A stretch of DNA of 64,000 nucleotides, from NCBI GenBank assembly GCA_023362775.1, contig JALMGJ010000002.1:56452914-56516913 (forward strand). Direction: 5' to 3'. Origin of the DNA: Charina bottae. Lineage: Eukaryota > Chordata > Lepidosauria > Squamata > Charinaidae. The notes under the pieces are model-generated. The model saw only the letters and a program-made list of their open reading frames with translations, ran no database searches and was not told the DNA's origin. Shown here piece by piece: positions 38,331 to 50,300 of the stretch. Positions within the stretch are counted from its first letter, which is position 1, and the number at the start of each line of letters is the position of its first letter. Both the position numbers and the translations under genes were made by a program.

Positions 38331-41300
38331 AAACAGACTGTGCAAGCCACACAAGCAATGTAGGCAGTATTGATGTTAGAAATTCAAAAGAAAAAAAATC
38401 TTATTCTTATACAGAAATTCCTGTATAACACTCCTGTTCAATAATCATACAGACCTACTTTATCTTCTTAGTCCTTAACAAATTGTAATAATAGGGGTTT
38501 TTTACTACTGAAAGCTAAACTCTGATCTTGTATCCACATTTCATTTTATTTTTCTAAACTTTAGCAACAGAGGTGCAATACAGAATAATTTTCTTATTTC
38601 CATGTACGTTTTTTCTCTTCACTTACAATATTCTGGACCTGAACATCAAACAAGACTACTTAGTGACCTGCTCTAGTAATTTCAAACCTGTGGTGACTGA
38701 AATTAGTTTCCCCTTATCTTATGATGTGAGGGTTCAAGGTACATTCACTCTGCTACGCCTCATATAAAGGTGTTCGATGGTGCCAAAAGCAAAACATTAA
38801 CTGTCCCAGCAGAAGGCTGTGCTCAAGACATTATGTTATGGAAAGTTTTTTTTTCTTTAGGGGATAGGTGACTCTGGGTTGACTGAATCTCAGTAGCATA
38901 GCAACACTACATTGTTCAATCTACTTTTTTGATTGTTTAAATTAATATAATTTTACATAGTTGTCCTTGCATACACAGTCAAAATATTAAGGGTCTGATA
39001 GATGCTGAGCGACACATTCTCCCATCTCTTGATGGGAGTGGGGTGGGAAAACATATTACAAGAGTTGCAGACCATAAAGACCCAACATGAACTTTGTTGT
39101 GCTGAAATTATCAAATGAAACAAGCAAACAAAGAGACCCACTAACCTGCCTCTTCAGTTCTTACTTTTTCTGAGGGTAAACTAGGTTCTCCACCTCCAAT
39201 TTTGTTACTGGCAACTACTCGAAATTCATATTCAACCCAAGGATTTAAATCTACTGCAGTAGCGGTGAATGTTCTCCCATCAATGACATCAGGAACTGTC
39301 ATAAAACATTTTGGAAGAGATTATGAATGTCTCATTTTTTTTCAAGAGTTGTAAAATATTTAAGGATAGCTATACACTTTACCTGTTTTGACTCTTTGCC
39401 AACCCACTGAAAATGGTGTCCTGGCCTGGACAGCATAACCAGTGATTGGGCTGTGATTATCTAAGCCTTCATACCAAGAGAGTTGAGCTTTAGTAGCTGT
39501 TATTTCATCCACTTTTACATGCTCTGGTGGTCCAGGTGAACCTAATGCAGTAAGATACCACATTTTAAAGTATGTTGTAAACTTATAAGTTACAAATCAG
39601 TAACCCATAGTACCAACTGATTATTCTTCCAACATTATAAAAGAATAAATCAATTTATATGGAAATAAAAGAGACTTTTTTACATTCACTGAACCATTAT
39701 TTTGTTGTATAGTCGAAGGCTTTCACGGCCGGAATCCGATGATTGTTGTGGGTTTTCCAGGCTTTATTGGAACCTTGGTGAACAGAGAAATCACATCAAA
39801 GCTGATTAATTTGTCTGTGGGGTTAAGTTTAAGGGTGCCAGCTACTTTCAATGGGATAAGAGTTTCTAACCCCATGGACAAATTAATCAAACAGATGGAG
39901 TTGCCATGGGAAGCCCCCTCAGCCCGGTTATAGCGAACTTCTACATGGAACATTTCGAAAAACAGGCTTTAGAATTGGCACCCCTCACACCAACAGTCTG
40001 GTACCGGTTCGTGGACGACACCTTCACCATTTGGAGTCATGGGGAAGAAGAATTAGAGAAATTCCTGAACCACCTCAACAGCATTCACCCAAATATACAA
40101 TTCACCATGGAAAAAGAAATGGAAGGCAAACTACCATTTTTAGATGTCATGGTCATACGCAAACCGGACCTGCAATTAGGACACAAAATCTACAGAAAAC
40201 CCACCCACACAGACCGGTATCTACACAAAAATTCCAATCACTACCCATGACAAAAAAGAGACATCATCAAAACACTAGTGGATCATGCAAATCAGAACTG
40301 TGAAGCTCAATTCCTCAATTCTGAACTCAACCATTTGGAGTGGTCCCTACAGGCGAATGGCTACTCCAAGAATGAAATCAGGAGAGCTATCAATCCGAAA
40401 AAACAGCACTCAACTGAAGAAAAACAGCCCCCCACAAGCAAAATATTTCTGCCCTACATTAAAGGAGTCATGGACCGCATGGAAAAACTAATGAAAAAAC
40501 ATAACCTCCAAACAGTCTTCAAACCCACCAGAAAAATACAACAAATGTTAAAATCAGCAAAAGACAAAAGGGACCCTCTTACCGCTGCAGGAGTTTACCG
40601 CATACCCTGCAGCTGTGGACAAGTATACATTGGGACCACAAAACGCAGCATCCACACCAGGATAAAAGAACATGAAAGACACTGCAGACTACAGCAACCT
40701 GAAAAAAACTGCAATAGCTGAACATACTCTCAAACTGGTCACCAAATCTTATTTGAAAACACAGAAATACTGGACAACACCAACAGCCACTATGTTAGAC
40801 TATACAGGGAAGCCATTGAAATACATAAACACCAACACAGTTTCAATAAAAAAGAAGAAAGCTTAAAGATCAGCAAAACCTGGCTGCCAGTCCTGAAAAA
40901 CACAGCTTGCAAAAGGTCAACAAACTCTACTCAACCACAGAAATATACAAAGAACTCACACAATAGATGTGCTAATCCCACACACGACAGCACCACACCC
41001 CCTAATTACCACAAAGAACCCTCTCCTAATCCCTTGTAAATGACCCACAGAAGACACACACCCTCTCAGCAGCTATAAACACCAGCAGGAACACACATCC
41101 TCCACTTGGGCACAGAGAGAATCTTCTAGCTGTGCTCCTGTCCTCTGAAGATGCCAGCCAAAGCTACTGGCGAAACGTTAGGAACCAAAACTGCCAGAAC
41201 ACGGCCACACAGCCCAGAAAACCCACAACTATTATTTTGTTATTTTATAGCAATAAAAGCAAGCTGTAAAATAGGAATTCAGTAACAAGATAATAGATTA

Positions 41301-44300
41301 TGCATTCTTTCTGAGATCTTTATTCAGATTTCTCTACCTTTAAATTGTGTCTTTCGATTTAGTCCTTAATGTCCTGTCCTGACTCTGTCAATGTTTTGTT
41401 TTGACAAGTTGTTATCTAAAGCAGTTTTGTCATGATGCTTAACACAATATCAGCATCATGGACAGCAATGCAGCATTAGGGGCTATGCAGTTTTCTAGAA
41501 AATCTAGACTCTTCTTCCATTTGCAAATGTGCTTGAGGAGGAGGGTCTTTGGGAGCAGAGCAAATTGAAGCTCCTTTGAAGAACAATGATTTTCTATGGT
41601 TGGAAAGTTCACATTTAACACATTCTCCAAGTCATGTTCTTTTTAGTTCATTATAAATAAAGATGGATTGGTTTTATATTTGTATTTTGAAACTTTGAAA
41701 ATATTTGATTGTCTATACTGGAAAACAGACTACAAATTATTATTATAATGGGATTATCAGTCTCAAGTTGGGCATGGAGACTATATTTTAAAATATTGCT
41801 CCATTCCGAATATCGAATGTCTGATGGTGCAAATACTAAGCACTGTGTCTGTTAAGAAAGCAAGGTGAATCAAATGTGGAGTTAATTGGTGACAACTGGC
41901 TTTCCATACAGCTCATTTGTTGACGCTGAAGATGCCAAGTGGTATTTATATATACAACAGTCATTTCAATTATCTCAAATTCTCTTGTGTTTTGGGACAA
42001 TTATATTAAGAAATGTAAGCATTAATAAATGCTATCAGTATCAAAATAATGCTGAATGGAAGGTATTATGTGGTAACCAATGATGGCTTTGCACTAGTAT
42101 AAAATGCTATTGTACAAGCCAGGGAACGTATTATTCACCAATCTCCTATTTCATTGCAGTTTCCCATGCCTACCAAAGGGTGCCTCAGAGCATCGTTTAT
42201 AATGCTGAGAGCAGTGGAATGAATTGGCAATCTGTGAACACTGGATGCCCCACCTTATTTGAGTGGAAGTACAGTTCATTAAGGCAAATTTTTAATAGTA
42301 GCTCCTTTAGTTCTATAGAACCAAGAAGCCTCGTTTTATATGCTTCATCAGTAGAAAGTACTCAAAATACATAGTTTTGAGCACCTATTATTAAATTAAT
42401 TTCTATGGTTACAATAATGCAATTAATGCATTTGGTTCACTATTAAGAAGAAGGCAACTGGCATTTCCACTAAAACAAGTTGCTATGTTTTCATTACTTG
42501 TCTTCATTCACACAAACACATACAAAGTGTTGTATGTTTGTTACATTGACTGTAGTTAATTTGCTCAGTTTGCTCAGAAAGAAGATCCCCAGAAGAAAAG
42601 AGGTTCATTCTCATGATTTACTTGAAGAAATTAGATATAAACCCTTATAAATGGCATTCCTAAAAAAAAAGAGATACCTCGCACTATAAGATCCGCTGCA
42701 GAAGATACACTATCCACTTCAGTCTTCACTGCACATACATATTTTCCACTGTGTTTCAGCTGGATATTCCTAATCATTAAGTCTCCAGATGCACTCTGTT
42801 GAGAGGAATAAAAAATGGTAACAATTAGCTACAGTTACAATATGCTTGAACTCATCAGTTTCAAAACAGTGTTTTTTTCAGATAATGAGAGTATGGAGTA
42901 GAAGACGAGACTTCAAGCAGAAAGTAATACAGTGACTGACAATATGACTATGCAGTACTTCTGAATTCAAAGGCAAAAAAAGTTGTTTTGTTGTATCTTT
43001 TCCTGGAATCTGTGCCATTTTCCAGGAGAAAATTGGAGAAACTGGAGTACAGTCATACTTGCACCTTAGATTGAGAAAGCTCATTTCAACAGTTTTAGAG
43101 AAGTACCAGCTGGGGTTGCATGGAAAGAAATACTCAGGTCAAAATTCTCCAAAACAAGATACCAAAGATAGTTGGATACTTCTCTTTATAATGAGAGAAA
43201 AGGTAGAGGGGACACCATAGGAAGCTGCTGTGTATGCACTGGCAGCTTTCAATTGAATTAAGAACAAAAGGGGATGTGCATAGGAAATGGAAGATGGGTG
43301 TAATCACCAAGGAGGTATGCTAGCAAACTAGCTAACATCTGCAGAAAGACGACTAAAAGCACTAAATGAAGCTAAAACCAATCAAAAAAGCTTTCCCCAC
43401 TATATTGGTAATAAAAGAAAGAAAAAGGAAAGAATGGGTCCATGACTAGAAAAAGATAGTAGGCCAATAACAGGTCACAGAGAGAAAGCAAAGCCCCTCA
43501 ACTCCTATTTTGCTGGAGAACCCAGAGGGCCCAAAGCAGAACAACTAACAAAAATAGAGGCAAGCCAAGATAAGTAAAAAGATGCTTAGACAAGTTTAAG
43601 TGTCCAGAATCAGACAAATTACTTGTGTATGTCTGGAAGGACCTTGGGTATGGCATTCTGAAGTCCCTTTCTGCAACCTTTGCAAAAACATATGGGATAG
43701 GTATCACAAGTTCAGGGATGATACAGACCTTAAACAGGGCACACATTTCTTTAAGATAGTGGTTTTGTTTTAAAAATGTTGCTGTTATTACAACAGAAAA
43801 ACTACCTTTTACTTTCATGCTGCCTACAATATTTCTATAGGCTTTCTTAATCTTCCAACATTATTTAGCTATATTTCTATTTTATTAGTTTTCCTATAAC
43901 TGACTGCAGAGAGATTGTTTTCAATGGTGTTCATATGCACAATTAAGAGAAAGATTTCATATAGGTAAGAGGGAATTTGAAACTGAGAAACTGAGCTATG
44001 TACAAATGAAGAACATGTGATTGCAAAAATGTATAAACTTTTGTTGAGATTTGAAATGGAAGAAAAACAAATTAAAGATTGCATGATAAAATGGGCTAAG
44101 AATTTTGGTTATAACATACAGATGGATCAATGGGAGAGAATGTGGGTAAAAGGATTGAAATTCACACTGTGTTATAATTTAAGAGAGAATTTTTATAAAA
44201 TGATGAACCATTGGTATGTGATACCAGAGAAATAGTATCTAAGGTGTACAGTATAAAGGTCCTAGTCAATGTTGGAATGTGAAAAAACATGAAAGGACAT

Positions 44301-47300
44301 TTTACCATGCATGGTGGACTTGTGAAAAAGGAAAAAAAATGGATACAAATACATATGTTGATACAAAGAATTTTAAAGATAAATATTGAGATGAACCCAG
44401 ACCATTTCTTATTGGGACTTCTGGATAATCATTTAGAAAAAGACTTATGGAAGATTGCAGCAAGATGCACAATGATGGAGAAATACTGAAATACCCACAA
44501 TGAAGGATGGATTGTAAAGATGACAGAATTAGCAGAAATGGCAAAACTGACCTGTTTGGTCAGGGATAAAACAACAAGTACTGTTATAAAAGACTGGAAA
44601 CTTTTTATGAACTTTTTGGTGAAAATGGAAAAAAGTGAAATGGTGATTTGTGGATTTGCTGATTGAAAAAGGAGTTCAGTATGGTACAGAAGAGATCTCT
44701 GTAATATAATTTGAATGGGGGGGAGGGATAGTAACTATTTGTAACTGCTGCAAAGAAGAATGGAAGTCGCTTCTCTATCTTTTTCTTCTTTTCTTTATCT
44801 GTATTGTTTTCTTCACTTTTTCTTTTATCTTTCTTATTTCTCTAACTTTTCTTTTTATATTTTCATGTTTATCTTTTATCTATGTAGAACATTTTCAATA
44901 AAAATTATATATAAAAAAAGATAATCACCAAATGATATCGAATTACATGATGTGAGACAACTATCAGTAGTCTATTTAGATTTTTTTCATGATGCAATGA
45001 TATTAATAGTAAATATTATAAATGAAAGTGAAAAATATAATCCACATTTGGTAGTGTATGAGTTTAATAGCAAATATTAATACCATGATAAATACTTAAT
45101 TAAAAACTTCTTTAAATGTGAAACAAAGGTACTGTCTTTGTTATAGACTAGCTCACAATCATAGGTTATCATCTTGTAGCTGACTTCTGGAGTTTACCCA
45201 TGAAGAAAAATCAAATGAATTGTTGACCATGATGTGAGCTGCAACGCTAGCTGCAGTGGGAGAGAATTCCTAGGAGAGACGTAGTTTGGTTTATGATCAG
45301 CTGAAGCATGGATATGAAGAATATCTTACAATTCCCAGCGGGACAAAGCACATATACAACTAGCTAAATGCTGTTTATAAAAATGGAAGAACCTAATTAA
45401 AACCTAATTAAGAACCTAGATATATTATCTTAGCACTTGAGCTATTCTGAATATATGGTGTCCAAAACTCCTGCCTGTTAGTTTCCACTTTTTATTTGGC
45501 AATGTTTCACTATTTGTGTCTTTATCTTCAAATTAAGACTCTTAAACGTAACACCTTGGTTCATGTACTAGGGATCGAATATCAGTGATGCCATTTTCCT
45601 TTTTTCATAATGAGCATGAAAATGCTTTTGTATGGTTGTTTGAGTTATTGACCTCATTTTAGAGAAGTGTTTTCCACAGTTTGCAATCACATTTCATGTT
45701 CTGCTATGTTTTTAACACACACCCTAGAATGAATCCTATTTTCTTATGTCCAATTTAATTTAGTCCATATATAGGGCATACAATTTGCTGTCAGGAAACA
45801 CATATTATTCAGTTTGAACGTTTTAAACCCTAAGTTATATTTTCAATATAAAATACCATCAACCAATCTGTTGCTTTTGTATTTGCTTGTCATAACTGAA
45901 TAGATATGTATTGTCGAAGGCTTTCACGGCCGGAGTTCAATGGCTGTTGTGGGTCTTCCGGGCTGTGTGGCCGTGTTCTGGAAGTTGTGGTTCCTAACGT
46001 TTCGCCAGCATCTGTGGCCAGCATCTTCAGAGGGCAGGAGCACAGATAGAATGATTTTGCTTCTATCTGTGCTCCTGCCCTCTGAAGATGCTGGCCACAG
46101 ATGCTGGCGAAACATTAGGAACCACAACTTCCAGAACACGGCCACACAGCCCGGAAGACCCACAACAGCCATTGAATAGATATGATTGGCAATTCCTTTA
46201 CAAAAGCTAAACAAACAAACAAAGAAACAAAGATCACATTCTTCTTACTGTACAAAAAGGTTGAGAAGATTGGGGTCGAAGCATATAAATTCTCACATTA
46301 AGTGGGATATGACACTGTAAAAAAATCCTCAAGACAGAAAACACAGTATGGGAAGTATATGTACTGTATAATACTTCCCATATTTAGTATCACTTTCAGT
46401 GCAGCTATTTGTTCAATAAAATTAATCTTGTTCTAAATGTTCAAAGCATAAGTTTACTAGTAGGACTGTAAAAGAGAATAATTTTGCTTTAAATAAAAGC
46501 CTGAGTACTTCTTTGATGCAAATAGAAAAATCCATACCATATATAATTATGTAGGGTAGTCCTTCGGGTTTGAAGAAGACATGCTGTTGTACAGTACTGC
46601 ACAACAGAAACCTGTGTGTGATGGAGTTTTAAGTGGAACAGCCGTTGCACAGGGGCAGTCCTGCTCTCTCAGCATTAGAGACCTTAATCCAGTGGCACGG
46701 AGAACTGTTACGGCTGGAGACCTCTCCTGCTGCAGTGGATGACCAGGACGTCTAAGTGTCTCTTTGTGCTCTTAATGCTCCACAATGCCTGCTGGGGCTG
46801 CCTTCTTGACCGTTGGACTGTTGATCAGTCTCCTCTGCTCAATCTGCCAGGGCCAGACTTCACACGCTAGGATAGACAGATCCCCTACCTCACCATGAGT
46901 CGAAGACCCATCGGCTACACTCACCTGGTTTGGCCCATCTGCCAAGACGGTTTACCGGGGTGTGACCGCTGTGTGTGTTACAACTACATGGAGCCACAGA
47001 TGAGAGCTGAGCGCCAGGTGGGGATCAAAGGTGAACGAGCAGCACTAGAAAGGACATGGCAGGCCCCTCCACCAGAGGTGCTAAACCATTAAATGCTGCA
47101 GAGGGTGTGCATGTGTATTTAGCTTGAACTGTAATACTAATAATTCATCATATAACTAGGAATATGCTACCAAAGTCTTCATAATCCATGTAAATCAGTC
47201 TTGGATGCTATGAAAGCAGAAAAAGAAAGCTCTGAAACTGTCAAAGTTTCATGTAGTCTTGGCACTATAAGAGATTCCATTCACAGCTTCAGCTAGCAAA

Positions 47301-50300
47301 ATTAGATCTGTGCTGCTGCGGATAGTTTACAGTGACAGGAAGGTCACCTTTCCTGATGAGCAGTCTGCTGACCCATAGAACACAAATTGTCAACAGGCTG
47401 GGTGGAATTAAACAAGTAACAGCATTGTAACTATTTATAATACTGATATCTGCACAATTTCAGCTGATATTAGTCTTTCTGAAATGATAATTGCAATGTT
47501 AATAATTCAGGGAGTTTGGTAGCCATCTAGCATAATCTGAGCCTTATTTGTTGGATCCTATGGGAATTAGTACATGATGGGTAATCCATCATTTCTAAGA
47601 CTTTTACTACCCAATATCTAAACCAACAAACAATAAATAATAGAAAAATTCATGGAAATAAAAACTACTTAAGCCGTAACAAAGCAACTAGATGCCATAA
47701 CTAGAAGACTAACAGAGATGTGAAAATACAAAACATTTGCCTACTTTTAAACGGAACATCACTGGCAATTTGCACAGCTTTCTGGGAAATAATTTGGGGT
47801 TGATTGGGCCAAAAAGGTCTGTTCTCTGCCTGCAAGGGCACTTGGACCAGATTGAACAAAACTTCAAGAGCCCCTACCTCCTACCATACTATCCAGAATA
47901 AGTAGTATTTGACCTGTGTTGCACCTGCACTTTTCTGAAAAACAAAACAAGAAGATCTACTCCCTTTTTCCTCTTTTCCAATCAACTCTTTCTCCATGAA
48001 TATGAGTGAAAATAACTTTTTTTTTTAATACTTGTACTTATACCCCGCCCATTTCCTCCCTAGCGGAGGACTCTGGGCGGCTTACATACATCGTTTATAC
48101 ACTTCAGTTATACAATGTTTTTTCTAATCCGCGCGCAAGGGGAGGGGGTAAGGGAACTGACTCTTCCTGGCTTCCGGACTACAAGTCCCAGGGTGCCTTG
48201 CGTCGGAGCCGGCTGCTGACGTCCTGTAGATGTTGTTGCTTCCGGGATCTGTCGTAACCGTCGCCATTCGAAGAGATCTTCCATCTGGTGGATACCGACC
48301 CCCGACAGGACGCCAGCATATTTTCCCACTTAAGGTGGTACCCAATTTATCTACTCGCAAGCTTTCTAACTGTTTGGGTCGACAGGAGCTGGGACTAGCA
48401 ACGAGAGCTCACCTCGTTGCGCGGGGATTCGAACTGCCGACCTTCCGACCGGCAGCCCTACAGCTTCAGCAGTTTAACCCGCTGAGCCACCACGTCTTTT
48501 TTAAAAAAAAGATCCACAAAGGTGGGTGAGAACTGATAGAAGATGAGAGACGATACTATTCACCAGTGCCTGCCATCATGCAGAATTTGACTCTTCCCCC
48601 CCAGCAGACATTACTAGTGATTTGTATCATCCCTTCTCTTCTTTCAGTTTCCACCTACCATTGTATTTTTAAGTGGATGGCCATGCAAATCACCTACATT
48701 TTGTGAACAATTTTTCAAATTGGGTTATGTGAACATTTTCAAATAATGCATCTTTGTTCATTTTGAACTTCTTTTATATGGTAGGCAGTGGTTATAGGCA
48801 CAGAAATATTCTACCAGTGTACAGGCTGCTTAAAACAATACAAAAGAGGTTTTTTAATATCTAACTCTTTTTTATTTTGCAAATATTCATCCACTGTTTG
48901 AAACAATCAGCAATATAAAGTAAGCTCCATGCTATCATAATTTATTTAACCACAAAGCTATAGTCACTCATAAGGCTATATGATAGTGATAGTCAACAGA
49001 ATACAATCTAAAGAGGAATATAAAGCTCTCATTTTTGCTCTTTCAACATGACTGTATGTCTAATAATAAAGTGAAATGTCATAATTACATTATAACTTAC
49101 CCCACCTACTCTCTCAAAATGAGACGCATCTTTTCTGAAGTCAGTCAATGCACTATTAAAATACCATGTGAAATTTATATCCAGCAGTGGGTCATGCTGA
49201 ACTTGGCAAGGTAAAATTACACTTTCTCCTACAGTCACATCCATATTTGATGGTGCCAGTGTTATCCGGGTGGGTTCTGCAAAGAACATACAGTCAGTTC
49301 TAGCTACTTGTGCTAGTGTGTTACATTCTTGATGCTTTTTTAAACGATGTTCTATTCTATTTAAGAGTACACATAAGAAACTGAGTCAACTCAAAGCTTC
49401 CTATTAGATTTCCCAAACTCCATGTACACTCCAGGATTAACAACAACAACAAAAATAAAGTAATAATGTTGCAATCATTTTATATCTGCAAAAATTGAAC
49501 TTAAAAATTTCCAGATATTTAAAAATGCAAACTAGATACAGTTTGATAATTTGTGTCCAGTCTAATCCTTCAGAGGGAATGATGTAGAAAGATCCAGTGG
49601 GTCAATATGCTACAGTGTGGTTGATTTCATGTTGCATACACCATTGTGTGAACCAATCATTATAATTTGTAAACATTGGTTTTTGGGTTATCACAAAGTG
49701 TGAACACCAATGTGGCTTACTCAACAAACCATGTTTAAAATAAAGAATAGCTTAGCCTGATAGACAAACCCAAGCCTCAGTTCTCCCACAATGTGATAAA
49801 TGTGATAATGGGATTATTCTGGCATTTCTTTGCCACCTGGAACCATATGATATAAGGAGCAGTTGTAAAGGCCTACTTGCATTCATAAGCCTGGATAGTC
49901 TGATCAGAAAGGCAGAGACAAATGCGTGCACTTCAGGAGCTCATTGCAAAGACCAGAGATAAAATTTTATGAAATCAGAAACTGTACAAAATCTACTTCT
50001 GAAATAAGAATATGCTGTGCAGGTATTCAGGCATAAATACTTTGCAGAGACAAATGCAGAACATGAAAGAGGACAAAAGAACGACAAGCTGAGGGCATGG
50101 TCCCCTTGCTGGAAAATACCTATCATTACCTTCCTTCCTCCTTTGTGTAATGGATTTCTCTAATTTTAAAGCAAATCATTCCTCAAGAATTGGTGAGGAC
50201 AAAAAAAAAAGGCTTATTTTTTTTTTGGGGGGGCAGGTTAATATGAGGCAAATAATAAGAAGCAGTTAATAAGAAGCAAAATTGTTTGATGCCAGCTCAT

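Larger units (their letters stand above)
39707..41230 (+). mobile_element. Penelope-like element with RT, GIY-YIG and an internal inversion
   Basis: A 1.5-kb PLE with exact 11-bp TSDs attattttgtt (39696-39706, 41231-41241). A partial terminal repeat (gtcgaaggctttcacggccg, ttgtgggttttccag) opens it; the matching repeat closes it (ctgaagatgccagcc...cagcccagaaaacccacaac). The segment 39764-39880 is inverted: its minus strand gives [16 protein letters not shown], an RT motif. The later RT motifs then run on the plus strand from about 39885. It lies in the intron between the CNTN3 Ig6 and FN1 exons. Confidence 0.9.
45909..46172. mobile_element. Palindromic PLE-derived insertion
   Basis: A 264-bp unit flanked by exact 12-bp TSDs tgaatagatatg (45897-45908, 46173-46184). 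It opens with tgtcgaaggctttcacggcc, the same terminal sequence as the PLE at 39707. It consists almost wholly of two 116-bp inverted arms (45936-46051 and 46061-46176, the last bases overlapping the TSD) around a 9-nt spacer. The arms are PLE terminal repeat with no coding sequence. I see one clear arm mismatch, acgtttcg against cgaaacat. Confidence 0.85.

Noticed and set aside
38058..38428. Long ORFs on both strands over 38.1-38.4 kb
   Set aside because: They are translations of a (GTAT)n(GT)n(GA)n microsatellite, which is open in every frame.
45940..46179. Matching ORFs on both strands at 45.9-46.2 kb
   Set aside because: They arise because the segment is a palindrome of PLE terminal repeats; no protein family is involved.
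47990..48530. CpG island or promoter at 48.1-48.5 kb
   Set aside because: The GC-rich stretch is fully explained by a young composite SINE.
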